A stretch of 9,935 nucleotides of DNA from Comamonadaceae bacterium (lineage in GTDB: Bacteria > Pseudomonadota > Gammaproteobacteria > Burkholderiales > Burkholderiaceae_C). The translations under genes were made by a program, and so were the position numbers. Of this stretch, positions 1 to 6,323 are shown piece by piece (position 1 is the first letter of the stretch; each line of letters begins with the position of its first letter). The notes under the pieces were generated by a model. The model ran no database searches and was not told where the DNA came from. It saw nothing but the letters and a program-made list of their open reading frames with translations. The stretch is from assembly GCA_947374705.1 (NCBI GenBank), contig CANCDA010000086.1:1-9935 (forward strand). Direction: 5' to 3'.

Positions 1-368
1 AGGCCTACGCGCGTGCCGGGGCCGACATCTTGTTCATCGAGTCCCCCGAGTCTGAAGACGAGATGCGCGCCATCGGCAAATTGGGCCGCGAGCTGGGCTT
101 GCCTATGGTGGCCAATATGGTGGAGCGCGGCCGCACACCGGTGCTGAGCCAAGCCGAGCTGCAAGACATCGGCTACAAAATCGCCATCTTCCCCGTCACC
201 GCCTTGTTGGCCTCAGTTCAAGCCATGGCCAACGTGTACCAGCAGTTCAAGCAAACCGGCTCATCCGCCGGGGGCACGCAGCCGCTCTACGATTTTGCAG
301 AACTCACCAAGCTGATGGGTTTTGAAGACGTGTGGGAATTTGACAAACGCTACGCCACGGGCGGGTAA
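1..368 (+). CDS. Isocitrate lyase/PEP mutase-family enzyme, C-terminal part
   Basis: The frame is open from the left edge and ends in TAA at 366-368, leaving about 121 C-terminal residues. The visible segment has the late strands and helices of the isocitrate lyase/PEP mutase TIM barrel: AGADILFIESPES (a strand ending in a conserved Glu), then MVANMVERGRTPVLS, then the IAIFPVTALLAS strand-helix and a tail ending in a GFEDVWEFDKRY-like segment. Known members include 2-methylisocitrate lyase, oxaloacetate decarboxylase, dimethylmalate lyase and carboxyphosphonoenolpyruvate mutase. They cleave or decarboxylate C-C bonds in 2-hydroxy or 2-oxo acids, usually with Mg2+. The catalytic KKCGH-type loop lies upstream of the window, so the reaction cannot be assigned. 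The next gene starts 18 bp after the stop on the same strand and encodes a carboxylate receptor, which suggests a shared operon for an organic acid. Any start inside the window, such as TTG at 30, would be internal to the domain. Confidence 0.85.
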   Translation, partial: AYARAGADILFIESPESEDEMRAIGKLGRELGLPMVANMVERGRTPVLSQAELQDIGYKIAIFPVTALLASVQAMANVYQQFKQTGSSAGGTQPLYDFAELTKLMGFEDVWEFDKRYATGG

Positions 369-386
369 CACCGCAGGGAGAACTTG

Positions 387-1376
387 ATGAATCAACGCTT
401 GCGCCGCATCACCACGACTGTATTTCTCACCCTTTGCGCTCTGCCCAGCTTCGCCCCAGCGCAAAGTGCTTACCCTGCCAAGCCCATCCGTCTGGTGGTG
501 CCCTTCACCCCCGGCGGCGTCACCGACACCAGTGGCCGCTTGATCGCCGAGCAGTTGGGCAAGCGCCTGGGCCAGCAGGTGGTGGTGGACAACCGCCCCG
601 GCGCGTCCGGCAACATCGGCACCGCCTTGGTAGCCACCGCCGAGCCCGACGGCTACACCCTGGTGCTGGGCTTTGACGGCACGCTGGTCATCAACCCCCA
701 TGTGTTTGAGAAGACGCCTTTCAACACCACGCGAGACCTCGCTCCCATCGGCAAGATTGGTGATGCCATCTTGATTCTCGTCGCCCACCCTGCTGTGGCG
801 GCGACCAACTTGAAGGACGTGATCGCCCTGTCCAAAACGCAAGCCGGTGGTCTGTCCTACGGCACCTCCGGCACAGGCGGCACGCCGCACATTGCCGGCG
901 AGTTGCTCAAGCAGCGCACCGGCGCCAACCTCACGCACATCCCCTACAAAGGCGGCGGCCAGGCGATGACCGACGTGTTGGGCGGCAACATCCCGCTGGT
1001 GTACACGGCGGTCGCGGGCGCGCAAAGCCACGTCAAATCCGGCAAGCTGCGCGCTATCGCCGTGTCCAGCGCGCAGCGCTCCAAATCACTGCCCGACGTG
1101 CCCACCTTCATCGAGAGCGGCATGCCGGGTCTGGCTGACTTCGAAATCAACTCCTGGGTCGGCCTGCTGGCCCCGGCCAAAACCCCTGCCGCCATCATCG
1201 AGCGCCTGAACACCGAACTCAATGCCGTGTTGAACGACCCCGAGGTGCGCGAGCGCTTGAACGTGATGGGCATCAGCGCCGCACCCGGTACGGCACAAAA
1301 GTTTGGCGATGAGATTGCGCGTGATCTGGCGCGCTATGGGGCGGTGGTCAAGAGCGCGAACATTCGCGCGGAGTAG
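387..1376 (+). CDS. Bug-family (TctC) tripartite tricarboxylate transporter receptor
   Basis: This encodes a 329-residue periplasmic solute-binding protein, the usual length for the Bug/TctC family, which captures carboxylates or other small anions. The N-terminus (NQRLRR, then a hydrophobic stretch, then PAQSA) is a Sec signal peptide with likely cleavage near residue 26-28. The mature protein opens with the family hallmark YPAKPIRLVVPFTPGG, followed by VVVDNRPGASGNIG, the EPDGYTLVLG strand, the THIPYKGGGQAMTDVLGG ligand-loop motif and SLPDVPTFIESG. I chose ATG 387 because AGGGAG at 375-380 lies 6 bp upstream; the in-frame TTG at 384 is too close to that site. The membrane subunits TctA and TctB are not in the window, as is common for the many orphan Bug receptors of Burkholderiales. 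The ligand is unknown. The upstream lyase-family gene suggests a hydroxy or dicarboxylic acid (inference). Confidence 0.93.
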   Translation: MNQRLRRITTTVFLTLCALPSFAPAQSAYPAKPIRLVVPFTPGGVTDTSGRLIAEQLGKRLGQQVVVDNRPGASGNIGTALVATAEPDGYTLVLGFDGTLVINPHVFEKTPFNTTRDLAPIGKIGDAILILVAHPAVAATNLKDVIALSKTQAGGLSYGTSGTGGTPHIAGELLKQRTGANLTHIPYKGGGQAMTDVLGGNIPLVYTAVAGAQSHVKSGKLRAIAVSSAQRSKSLPDVPTFIESGMPGLADFEINSWVGLLAPAKTPAAIIERLNTELNAVLNDPEVRERLNVMGISAAPGTAQKFGDEIARDLARYGAVVKSANIRAE

Positions 1377-1551
1377 CGTGCGGCTTTAGCTGCTGGCGAT
1401 GCAGGGCTCACATACAGCACGACAGCACGGCAAATACATCTGGTATCTAGATTTGCAGCCGCTTTACCTTGAAGATGTCCCCGCCGCAGGCGTAGCTGGC
1501 GTTGAGTAGATGCCGGTAGTGCACCGGTGTCCAACACCAGGAGCATCCCAC

Positions 1552-1782
1552 ATGAAATCTTCAATCTTTCACTGCGCTGCCGTACTCTGCGCCACGGCCA
1601 CCTTGGGTGGCTGTGTGGTCGCCCCCATCGGCATGGAGCCGGCCTATGCCCCACCACCGGGCGTCGTTTACGTGACGCCCACCTACGCCATGCCCGCACC
1701 GGGCTATATGTGGCAGTTTAATTCGCAATATGGCTGGGGCTGGCGGCATCCACGCCAGGGCTGGCATCGCGGCTGGCGGTAA
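1552..1782 (+). CDS. Small lipoprotein, Tyr/Trp/Gly-rich C-terminus
   Basis: This encodes 76 residues. The N-terminus is a lipoprotein signal peptide: Lys at position 2, a hydrophobic stretch, and a lipobox LGGC at residues 18-21, so Cys21 is the likely lipidated residue. The mature part is short: a Pro-rich stretch (PAYAPPPGVVYVTPTYAMPAP), then an aromatic and basic end with GWGWRHPRQGWHRGWR. The +2 residue is Val, with no Asp retention signal, so outer-membrane sorting is expected. ATG 1552 is supported by AGGAG at 1539-1543, 8 bp upstream; an in-frame upstream start near 1510 would put residues in front of the signal peptide. Small lipoproteins of this composition are common in Burkholderiales, but I know of no function. 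It stands alone, with a 175-bp gap before it and a convergent gene after it. Confidence 0.75.
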   Translation: MKSSIFHCAAVLCATATLGGCVVAPIGMEPAYAPPPGVVYVTPTYAMPAPGYMWQFNSQYGWGWRHPRQGWHRGWR

Positions 1783-1798
1783 AAAGCTCGGCACCGAG
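1781..1798 (-). terminator. Possible weak terminator for the Ldh_2 gene
   Basis: Read on the minus strand, the arms CTCGG and CCGAG (1787-1798) are followed by C and then TTTTT. A 5-bp stem with a 2-nt loop, or 4 bp with a 4-nt loop, is short for a rho-independent terminator. However, the T run and the place, about 70 bp past the end of the minus-strand dehydrogenase gene, fit. It overlaps the last codon positions of the convergent lipoprotein gene. Confidence 0.3.
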
Positions 1799-1865
1799 AC
1801 CCTCCATGGCAAGCAAGAATTGGGGCCATCGGGCAACACCCACCCTTTATGCTGAAAATGCCTCA

Positions 1866-2990
1866 CTAGACCCCATGGACACTGGATTCTTTGGATTTCT
1901 CAGGTGCGACCAGATCATCAACCGCCAGAGCTTGCGGCAGTTGCAGCCCCTGCTGCGCCGCCAACGGCCGAAGCGCCTCCATCACCGCGTCAATCAGCGG
2001 CACGCCTTGCGCCTGCGCGGCACGCTGGCGCAACAGGGCTTGCTGGCCGGGCAGGCGCACCTGGGGCCCACCGGGGCGCGGCGGGTTGCTGCGGCAGGCA
2101 TCCACCAGCCAGTCGGTTTGCCGCACAAAGGCATCCAACCCCGCAAAGGCCGCCGGGTCGGTGACTTGCAGGTAGATGCCGACGGCCGTGTTCTTGGGCG
2201 CATCCACACGGCCATAGCCTGCCAGGCCCTGCGTCAGCGCCTCGGCCAGGATCGCCATGGCATAGCCCTTGTGGCCGTGGTCCATGCCGCCGGTGGGCAA
2301 CAGACTGCCGCCACCGCCAATGACGGCAGCCGGGTCGTCGGTCGGCTGGCCTTGGGCGTCCATGGCCCACATGGCGGGGAATTTTTCACCACGCGCCACC
2401 AACTGCTTGGCGCTGTTGAGCGTGGTGATGGAGGAGCTGATGTCCAGCAGCACCGGCTCACCACTGGTCGGGATGCCCGCTGCCAGCGGGTTGGGCGTGA
2501 ACACCGGCTTGGTGCCACCATAGGGGGCCACGCCCGCGGCGGCGGGACTGGAGTTGACCAACTGCACCAGCAAACCGCGCTCAGTCAAGCGCGGCAGGTA
2601 CACGGCCAGCGCGCCGGTGTGGTGGCTGTTGGCAATGGCCACGGTCACCACGCCGTGTTGCGCGATGCGCTCCAGCGCCACGTCAATGGCCTGGTTGATC
2701 AGCCAGGCACCAGGTAAGCGGTTGCCGTTCCAGGTGATGCACGCGCCCCGGTCGTTCACCACGGTTTTGTCGCCTTTGATCGTCATAGCCCCGCTGCGGG
2801 CCGCGTCCAGGTACCAGGGGGCCAGCGCCAAGCCGTGCGTGCCGTGGCCCATGCAGTCAGCGGTGATGAGGGCGTTGGTGACGCAAAGTGCAATGTCCGC
2901 GTCCATGCCGGTGGCGGAAAACAGGGCTTGCACCAGCGCGTCGAGTTGAGCGACGGGGTAGCGGCGGGAGGTGTTCGGTGTTGTCGTCAT
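1866..2990 (-). CDS. Malate/L-lactate dehydrogenase-family (Ldh_2) oxidoreductase
   Basis: This 374-residue protein belongs to the Ldh_2 family of NAD(P)H-dependent oxidoreductases, which reduce 2-oxo acids or related imino acids. Members include malate/sulfolactate dehydrogenases, YiaK, ureidoglycolate dehydrogenase and Delta1-piperideine-2-carboxylate reductase. Visible hallmarks are the ADCMGHGTHGLAL motif with the family His near residue 50 (most relatives have SHG here), an ANSHHTGALAVYLPRL helix, the PYGGTKPVFTPNPLAAGIPT cofactor segment, LLDISSSITT, and late GGMDHGHKGYAMAILAEALTQGLAG. Length is slightly above the usual 330-360 because of a charged C-terminal tail. The start ATG at 2988-2990 fits the family N-terminus (YPVAQLDALVQALF) but has no clear Shine-Dalgarno site. 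It lies 39 bp downstream of yraN on the same strand and could be co-transcribed with it. The substrate cannot be told from sequence. Confidence 0.88.
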   Translation of the reverse strand: MTTTPNTSRRYPVAQLDALVQALFSATGMDADIALCVTNALITADCMGHGTHGLALAPWYLDAARSGAMTIKGDKTVVNDRGACITWNGNRLPGAWLINQAIDVALERIAQHGVVTVAIANSHHTGALAVYLPRLTERGLLVQLVNSSPAAAGVAPYGGTKPVFTPNPLAAGIPTSGEPVLLDISSSITTLNSAKQLVARGEKFPAMWAMDAQGQPTDDPAAVIGGGGSLLPTGGMDHGHKGYAMAILAEALTQGLAGYGRVDAPKNTAVGIYLQVTDPAAFAGLDAFVRQTDWLVDACRSNPPRPGGPQVRLPGQQALLRQRAAQAQGVPLIDAVMEALRPLAAQQGLQLPQALAVDDLVAPEKSKESSVHGV

Positions 2991-3006
2991 GGTCTGTCGT
3001 TGCTGA

Positions 3007-3034
3007 AAATAATTGGAATCTGACCCCCATTATT
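3007..3034. repeat. Possible dispersed motif (GGGGTCAGATTCCAATT type)
   Basis: On the minus strand this gap reads GGGGGTCAGATTCCAATT followed by ATTTT; it begins at the yraN stop codon and runs towards the dehydrogenase start. From memory, very similar GGGGTCAGATTCCAATT strings recur in many proteobacterial genomes, often near REP-associated (IS200-like) transposases. Only one copy is present here, so the repeat status is recollection and not shown by the window. It may alternatively be ordinary intergenic DNA. Confidence 0.3.
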
Positions 3035-3410
3035 GGGCGTCAAAAGCGGCTTGCAGCCACACCAGGCCCTGCGGCTCGATGGCGACCACGTCAAAGCGGC
3101 AGGGCGGCGGTTGGGCCACGCGCATCAGGTAGTGGCGGGCGGCGAAGATGATTCGGCGTTGCTTGAGGGCGCTCACACTGGCCGCTGCGCCGCCTTGGCG
3201 AGCACTCGCGCGCTGGCGCACCTCCACAAACACCAGCGTGCCGTCGCTCGCGCGCATGATGAGGTCGATTTCGCCACCGCCACGCCCGGGCGTCCGATAA
3301 TTGCGCTCCAGCAGGCGTAAACCGCTCTGCTGCAAATGGCGCAAGGCTTGTGCCTCAGCGGCATCACCGGTTTGCTTGGTGGTGGCCGCAGGTGCCTGTT
3401 GTTGGGCCAT
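3030..3410 (-). CDS. yraN: YraN-family (UPF0102) nuclease-fold protein
   Basis: This encodes a 126-residue protein, close to the usual UPF0102 length. Conserved elements appear in order: TGDAAEAQALRHLQQSGLRLLERNYR, GGGEIDLI with the putative metal-binding Asp, LVFVEVRQRAS (the E-x-K/R element of the restriction-endonuclease-like fold), VSALKQRRIIFAARHYL, and PPCRFDVVAIE. The family is widespread and often sits beside rsmI; its cellular role is not settled. The frame stays open upstream to 3539 with Met codons at 3503, 3461, 3434 and 3410. I chose 3410 because family similarity begins just after it and the longer N-terminus (MGLLDKVNSMVRPS region) matches nothing I recognise. No start has a strong Shine-Dalgarno site, so 3461 or 3434 remain possible. 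A DUF4143 ATPase gene lies directly upstream, where rsmI is often found in relatives. Confidence 0.85.
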   Translation of the reverse strand: MAQQQAPAATTKQTGDAAEAQALRHLQQSGLRLLERNYRTPGRGGGEIDLIMRASDGTLVFVEVRQRASARQGGAAASVSALKQRRIIFAARHYLMRVAQPPPCRFDVVAIEPQGLVWLQAAFDAQ

Positions 3411-3539
3411 CGTCTTCGTTGAAGGCCGCACCATTGAATTCACTTTATCTAACAGTCCCATGCTTGAATCCAGATTCACATAGCAAAACAAACGGGCATT
3501 CATGATGCAATAGTCGTTATCGCGTTGGGCCCGTGGCAC

Positions 3540-4802
3540 TCAGTTTCCCCGTGCCAGCGACCACGGCAATTGCGCTGGAGAAATAACATCCACACTGTAG
3601 GTCTCGGTGGCCTTCATCGGCCAGCCATTCTGCACAGGTGCCACCACATAGGCGTGGTCAACGCCCACATCCTGACAGGCTTGCCAAAACCCCTTGGTGA
3701 CTTTAGGTGCGCTGGAGAACTTGATTTCAAAGCCGTATTTTTTACTACCCACATCCACCACCACGTCCAGCTCGGCACCTGCTGCCGTGCGGTAAAAGCC
3801 AATATCTGCCCCCTTGGGGGCCAGAGCACAAATCTGCTCCACCATCAGGCCCTCCCATGAGTGGCCCGCCATAGGGTGACCGATCAAGGCGTTAACGTCG
3901 GGGATGTTGAGCAAGGCGTGCAACAAGCCGCAGTCGCGCACATAGACCTTGGGCGACTTGACCAAGCGTTTGCCGACGTTGACAAAATGCGGCTCCAGGC
4001 GGCGCAGCATCATGGTGTCCACCAACGAATCCAAGTAGCGCGCCACCGTGGTGTGCGACAGACCGCCCAGCGACGCGGCAATGCCCGACGCATTGAACAA
4101 CTGGCCGTGCAGATGCGCCGTCATGCGCCAAAAACGGTGCAAGGTTTGCGCTGGCACGTTCACACCCAGTTCACGGATATCACGGTTCAAAAAGGTAGAG
4201 ATGAAGTCGGTGCGCCAGGCGAAAGACAAGGCATCGGTGGGCGCCGTGTAGCTAACCGGGAATCCGCCGCGCAGCCAGAGTTTTTGCAACGTGGTCAGGT
4301 CCAACGGCGCGTTGGCCGTGGCATCCGCAACGCCAGCATCACCCGCAGAAGACGGCATGACCTCAGCCACTTGCAGAGGCGTTAACTCCAGATAACTCAC
4401 GCGTCCGGCCAAGGACTCGGAGCTTTGTTGCAGCAACTTGCCCGAAGCCGACCCCAGCAGCAAGAATCGCCCCGGTCGGCGCAGTGCATCAATCTCAGGG
4501 CGCAACTGGGCAAATACTTCAGGCACGTACTGCACCTCGTCGAGCACCACCAACTTGTCGCGGTGCGCTTGCAAAAATCCGCTGCCCGGCGCGAGCTTTT
4601 CACGGTCACCGGCCAATTGCAAATCCAGACTCATCGCGCCGGGGTAGCTTTGCGCGATCATCTTGGCCAGCGTGGTCTTGCCCACTTGCCGAGGACCCAG
4701 CAGGACGAGGCCAGGGGAAAAAGCCAGTTGCTCCCGTGCAGCTTGGAGCAATGCACGGGGGTAGGCTTGGGGGTTCAGGCCAATGACTTCGGGTTGAATC
4801 AT
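3540..4802 (-). CDS. AAA ATPase with C-terminal DUF4143 domain
   Basis: This 420-residue protein has the standard two-domain layout of the family. The N-terminal AAA module carries a Walker A GPRQVGKTT at residues 36-44, a Walker B LVVLDEVQ at 84-91, and a sensor strand FLLLGSAS near 113-120 followed by ESLAGR. The C-terminal DUF4143 half includes FISTFLNRDIRELG, a winged-helix-like SHTTVARYLDSLVDTMMLRRL, KVYVRDCGLLHALL, and a nuclease-fold-like end with AGAELDVVVD and YGFEIKFS (D ... E-x-K). These ATPases are numerous, patchily distributed and often horizontally acquired. Their biochemical role is poorly defined, though toxin-antitoxin-like or regulatory functions have been suggested. ATG 4800-4802 has no Shine-Dalgarno site; a strong inverted repeat just upstream (4804-4838) suggests autoregulation. 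It ends 129 bp before the chosen yraN start, so it sits as an extra gene between yraN and the icmF region. Confidence 0.93.
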   Translation of the reverse strand: MIQPEVIGLNPQAYPRALLQAAREQLAFSPGLVLLGPRQVGKTTLAKMIAQSYPGAMSLDLQLAGDREKLAPGSGFLQAHRDKLVVLDEVQYVPEVFAQLRPEIDALRRPGRFLLLGSASGKLLQQSSESLAGRVSYLELTPLQVAEVMPSSAGDAGVADATANAPLDLTTLQKLWLRGGFPVSYTAPTDALSFAWRTDFISTFLNRDIRELGVNVPAQTLHRFWRMTAHLHGQLFNASGIAASLGGLSHTTVARYLDSLVDTMMLRRLEPHFVNVGKRLVKSPKVYVRDCGLLHALLNIPDVNALIGHPMAGHSWEGLMVEQICALAPKGADIGFYRTAAGAELDVVVDVGSKKYGFEIKFSSAPKVTKGFWQACQDVGVDHAYVVAPVQNGWPMKATETYSVDVISPAQLPWSLARGN

Positions 4803-4803
4803 T

Positions 4804-4838
4804 CTTGCATTTTGCCATTTGTATAGTCAAAATGCAAG
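4804..4838 (-). promoter_or_regulatory. Inverted repeat around putative promoter of the DUF4143 ATPase gene
   Basis: The arms CTTGCATTTTG (4804-4814) and CAAAATGCAAG (4828-4838) are perfect 11-bp inverted complements with a 13-bp spacer. The inner arm ends 1 bp before the ATPase start codon. On the minus strand the spacer contains TATACA (4820-4825), a plausible -10 element that would give a leader of only about 10 nt. A dimeric repressor bound here would cover the promoter. An alternative is an RNA hairpin that masks translation initiation. Confidence 0.6.
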
Positions 4839-4869
4839 GATAAATTATTTAGAGATTAAGCCGGAATTT

Positions 4870-5051
4870 TTACATATTCCGCCGGTACTGCCCACCCACC
4901 TCAAACAGTGCATTCGTAATCTGCCCCAGTGAGCACACGCGCACCGCGTTCCGCCGCGCTGGTAGCCGGTTTCCATCGCACCTAGCACGCCGCCGCGCTC
5001 GGCGATTTATTCGAACTCGGCTAGCACCGCTTCTTCCAGCAACTCCACCAG
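4870..5051 (-). pseudogene. icmF: Decayed duplicate of the 3' end of icmF
   Basis: This is a non-functional second copy of the icmF C-terminal coding end, in the same orientation as the real gene at 7405. Positions 4873-4949 align without gaps to 7408-7484 (68 of 77 identical by eye). Positions 4954-5051 align to 7751-7848 (84 of 98 identical). The intervening 266 bp of the functional gene are replaced by 4 nt, a net loss of about 262 bp that shifts the frame. Within the upstream block an Arg codon of the functional gene is replaced by TAA (minus strand, 5007-5009). The terminal codons still read SLGQITNALFEVGGQYRRNM and then TAA. The functional copy ends in TGA instead, and similarity stops exactly there. 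The fragment separates the DUF4143 ATPase from the three-gene cassette. Confidence 0.92.
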
Positions 5052-5064
5052 TCCAACGCCGGGT

Positions 5065-5070
5065 TATGCT
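5065..5070 (+). promoter_or_regulatory. Possible -10 element of the cassette's first gene
   Basis: TATGCT lies 6 bp before ATG 5077. No Shine-Dalgarno sequence is visible upstream of that ATG. If this is the -10 box, transcription would start at or next to the A of the start codon, giving a leaderless mRNA. No good -35 hexamer is seen at the proper distance. Confidence 0.25.
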
Positions 5071-5076
5071 ATTGCC

Positions 5077-5565
5077 ATGTCCCCCAAAGAGCTTGCCAAC
5101 CACAAATCCACGCCTAAGCGGCTGGCCAGTTTGCCTACCTTCAAACAGATGAAGCGCGGCAAGCTGCCAAAGCCTTTGCACAAGATAGGCGGTGCGCGCA
5201 TTCAGGCCACCGACTTATTGGACGTATCCGACACGCATCGCGCCTTCTTTGCCTGGCGTGATGGCGAAATCCGCACAGATCGTGCTTTTTACGCCTATCT
5301 TTTTTGCGAACTGGGCGATGGTGCTTTGTACCCGTTGTTCATCCTGCATCTTCACCCCAGCCATAAAGACATCCACGCCAAACTCCCGTGCGACGCTGAA
5401 ATCGACTACACCAGCCGTGAGCTACCCGGTGCGCCAGAGCTTTCACTCAAAACCAGCCGCAGCAACCTAGACCCGCGACAGGCAAACGACCGCAACCACT
5501 TGATCGAATGCTTTTGCACCGCATGCGGCATCACCATGGGCACGGAGGGCGGGCTATGGAACTAG
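5077..5565 (+). CDS. Uncharacterised 162-residue protein, first gene of an overlapping pair
   Basis: I do not recognise this family. The N-terminal 35 residues are basic (MSPKELANHKSTPKRLASLP, then KQMKRGKLPKPLHK), consistent with a disordered or nucleic-acid-binding tail. The middle looks globular: DLLDVSDTHRAFFAWRDGEIRTDRAFYAYLFCE, then YPLFILHLHPSHKDIHAKLPC. A Cys cluster C-x-C-x-x-C at residues 145, 147 and 150 (ECFCTACG) near the C-terminus could bind metal. There is no signal peptide or membrane helix, so it should be cytoplasmic. Coding is supported by the length, the sensible composition and a following gene that starts inside its last codons with a good ribosome site. The small basic first gene plus larger overlapping second gene recalls toxin-antitoxin or other two-gene conflict modules, but that is only an analogy. 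ATG 5077 lacks a Shine-Dalgarno site. Confidence 0.75.
   Translation: MSPKELANHKSTPKRLASLPTFKQMKRGKLPKPLHKIGGARIQATDLLDVSDTHRAFFAWRDGEIRTDRAFYAYLFCELGDGALYPLFILHLHPSHKDIHAKLPCDAEIDYTSRELPGAPELSLKTSRSNLDPRQANDRNHLIECFCTACGITMGTEGGLWN
5544..5549 (+). promoter_or_regulatory. Ribosome binding site fixing the second cassette gene's start
   Basis: GGAGGG lies 6 bp before ATG 5556, inside the coding sequence of the preceding gene. It selects 5556 over the in-frame ATG at 5508, whose extra residues are only the His/Arg-rich alternative frame of the upstream gene. The overlap suggests translational coupling. Confidence 0.75.
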
Positions 5566-6323
5566 TGCCAGACCTCAAGCGCACCATCTGCTCTTTGTTT
5601 GAAGTGCATGAAGACGAAGGCGGCGTGCAGCGCGTCATCACGCCGCTAGAGTACCCCGGCAGCACTGACAACGTGGTAGTGCGCGTGCGCTCACGCGGCA
5701 AGCACCTGCAAATAGACGAAAACGGCGAAGCCGCGCTTTACGCCACGATGCAAGGCGGCGACGTAGAAACTGATGCCATCCAGCGCTGGGCGGAAGACCT
5801 TAAAGCTGGTATGCGAATTGAGTTGGATGACGATGAAGTCATCAAAGCCAACGTCAAAGACCACCGTTTGGTTGCACCCTACATCTTCCATGTGGCAGCG
5901 GCATCACAGCAACTGTTCGCCTTAGCCACATCGCAAAAAGAGCGCAGCCCCAACGACTTCAAAGAACGTGTTGCCGAGGTGGTGCGAGAAGTGTGCAGCA
6001 CATTGCAGCTGCCCGTGCAGCACAACGTAGAGCTGCCCATAGCGGGTGGGCTGGAAGCTGACCACTTAATCGGTGAAGTCAATCACCCCACCATCCCTCC
6101 CCTCATCGTCATCGCCGCATCCAGCGCCACCCGCTTGCTAGAGGCCGAGGTGATCCACATGCAATACCGCTACACCAAGCAGCGCGGGTTTGTCCTTGCT
6201 GTGGCTGAGAGTGAGAAAGTGGTGGGTAAAAAGCAATTTCACCGGGCGAACTACTACACGGGGAAGACGGTGGAATTCAGCGCTTATGATTTTGGGCAGT
6301 TGCTGCGGGAACAGCTGCATTAA
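5556..6323 (+). CDS. DUF1828/DUF1829-like protein, second gene of overlapping pair
   Basis: This 255-residue protein has no signal peptide. The N-terminal ~80 residues (LKRTICSLFEVHEDEGGVQRVITPLEYPGS, then VVRVRSRGKHLQIDENGEAA) resemble DUF1828: a short helix, a strand reading TP-hydrophobic-x-(F/Y)-P, and a strand ending in a D-(E/D)-x-G turn. A charged middle follows (ELDDDEVIKANVKDHRL). The C-terminal ~100 residues (HNVELPIAGGLEADHLIGEV, IPPLIVIAASSATRLLEAEVIHMQYR, GFVLAVAESEKVVGK) follow the strand-rich layout I associate with DUF1829, with a conserved-looking Asp in EADHLIG. The function of these domains is not established; they occur in phage and island settings. The start overlaps the previous gene by 10 bp. 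The family assignment is from memory of the pattern, not a search. A degenerate nuclease-like core in the C-terminal half is possible but unproven. Confidence 0.82.
   Translation: MELVPDLKRTICSLFEVHEDEGGVQRVITPLEYPGSTDNVVVRVRSRGKHLQIDENGEAALYATMQGGDVETDAIQRWAEDLKAGMRIELDDDEVIKANVKDHRLVAPYIFHVAAASQQLFALATSQKERSPNDFKERVAEVVREVCSTLQLPVQHNVELPIAGGLEADHLIGEVNHPTIPPLIVIAASSATRLLEAEVIHMQYRYTKQRGFVLAVAESEKVVGKKQFHRANYYTGKTVEFSAYDFGQLLREQLH

Noticed and set aside
261..1031. A 256-codon minus-strand open frame
   Set aside because: It is antisense to the Bug receptor gene and has low-complexity Gly/Val/Gln composition and no recognisable domain.
1806..2717. A 303-codon plus-strand open frame
   Set aside because: It lies antisense to the Ldh_2 dehydrogenase, which has clear family motifs. 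The translated product is Gln/His/Arg/Gly-rich, typical of the antisense frame of a GC-rich gene.
3861..4385. A 174-codon plus-strand open frame inside the ATPase gene
   Set aside because: It is antisense to the DUF4143 half, which has conserved motifs; the composition is that of a shadow frame.
4870..5181. A 103-codon minus-strand open frame as a gene
   Set aside because: Only its last ~25 codons match icmF in frame. The rest is out-of-frame icmF sequence after the deletion, followed by the antisense of the first cassette gene. It is a pseudogene fragment, not a coding gene.
5508..5555. Upstream ATG start for the DUF1828-like gene
   Set aside because: The added residues are His/Arg-rich and are the alternative frame of the preceding gene. 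The GGAGGG site fits ATG 5556.
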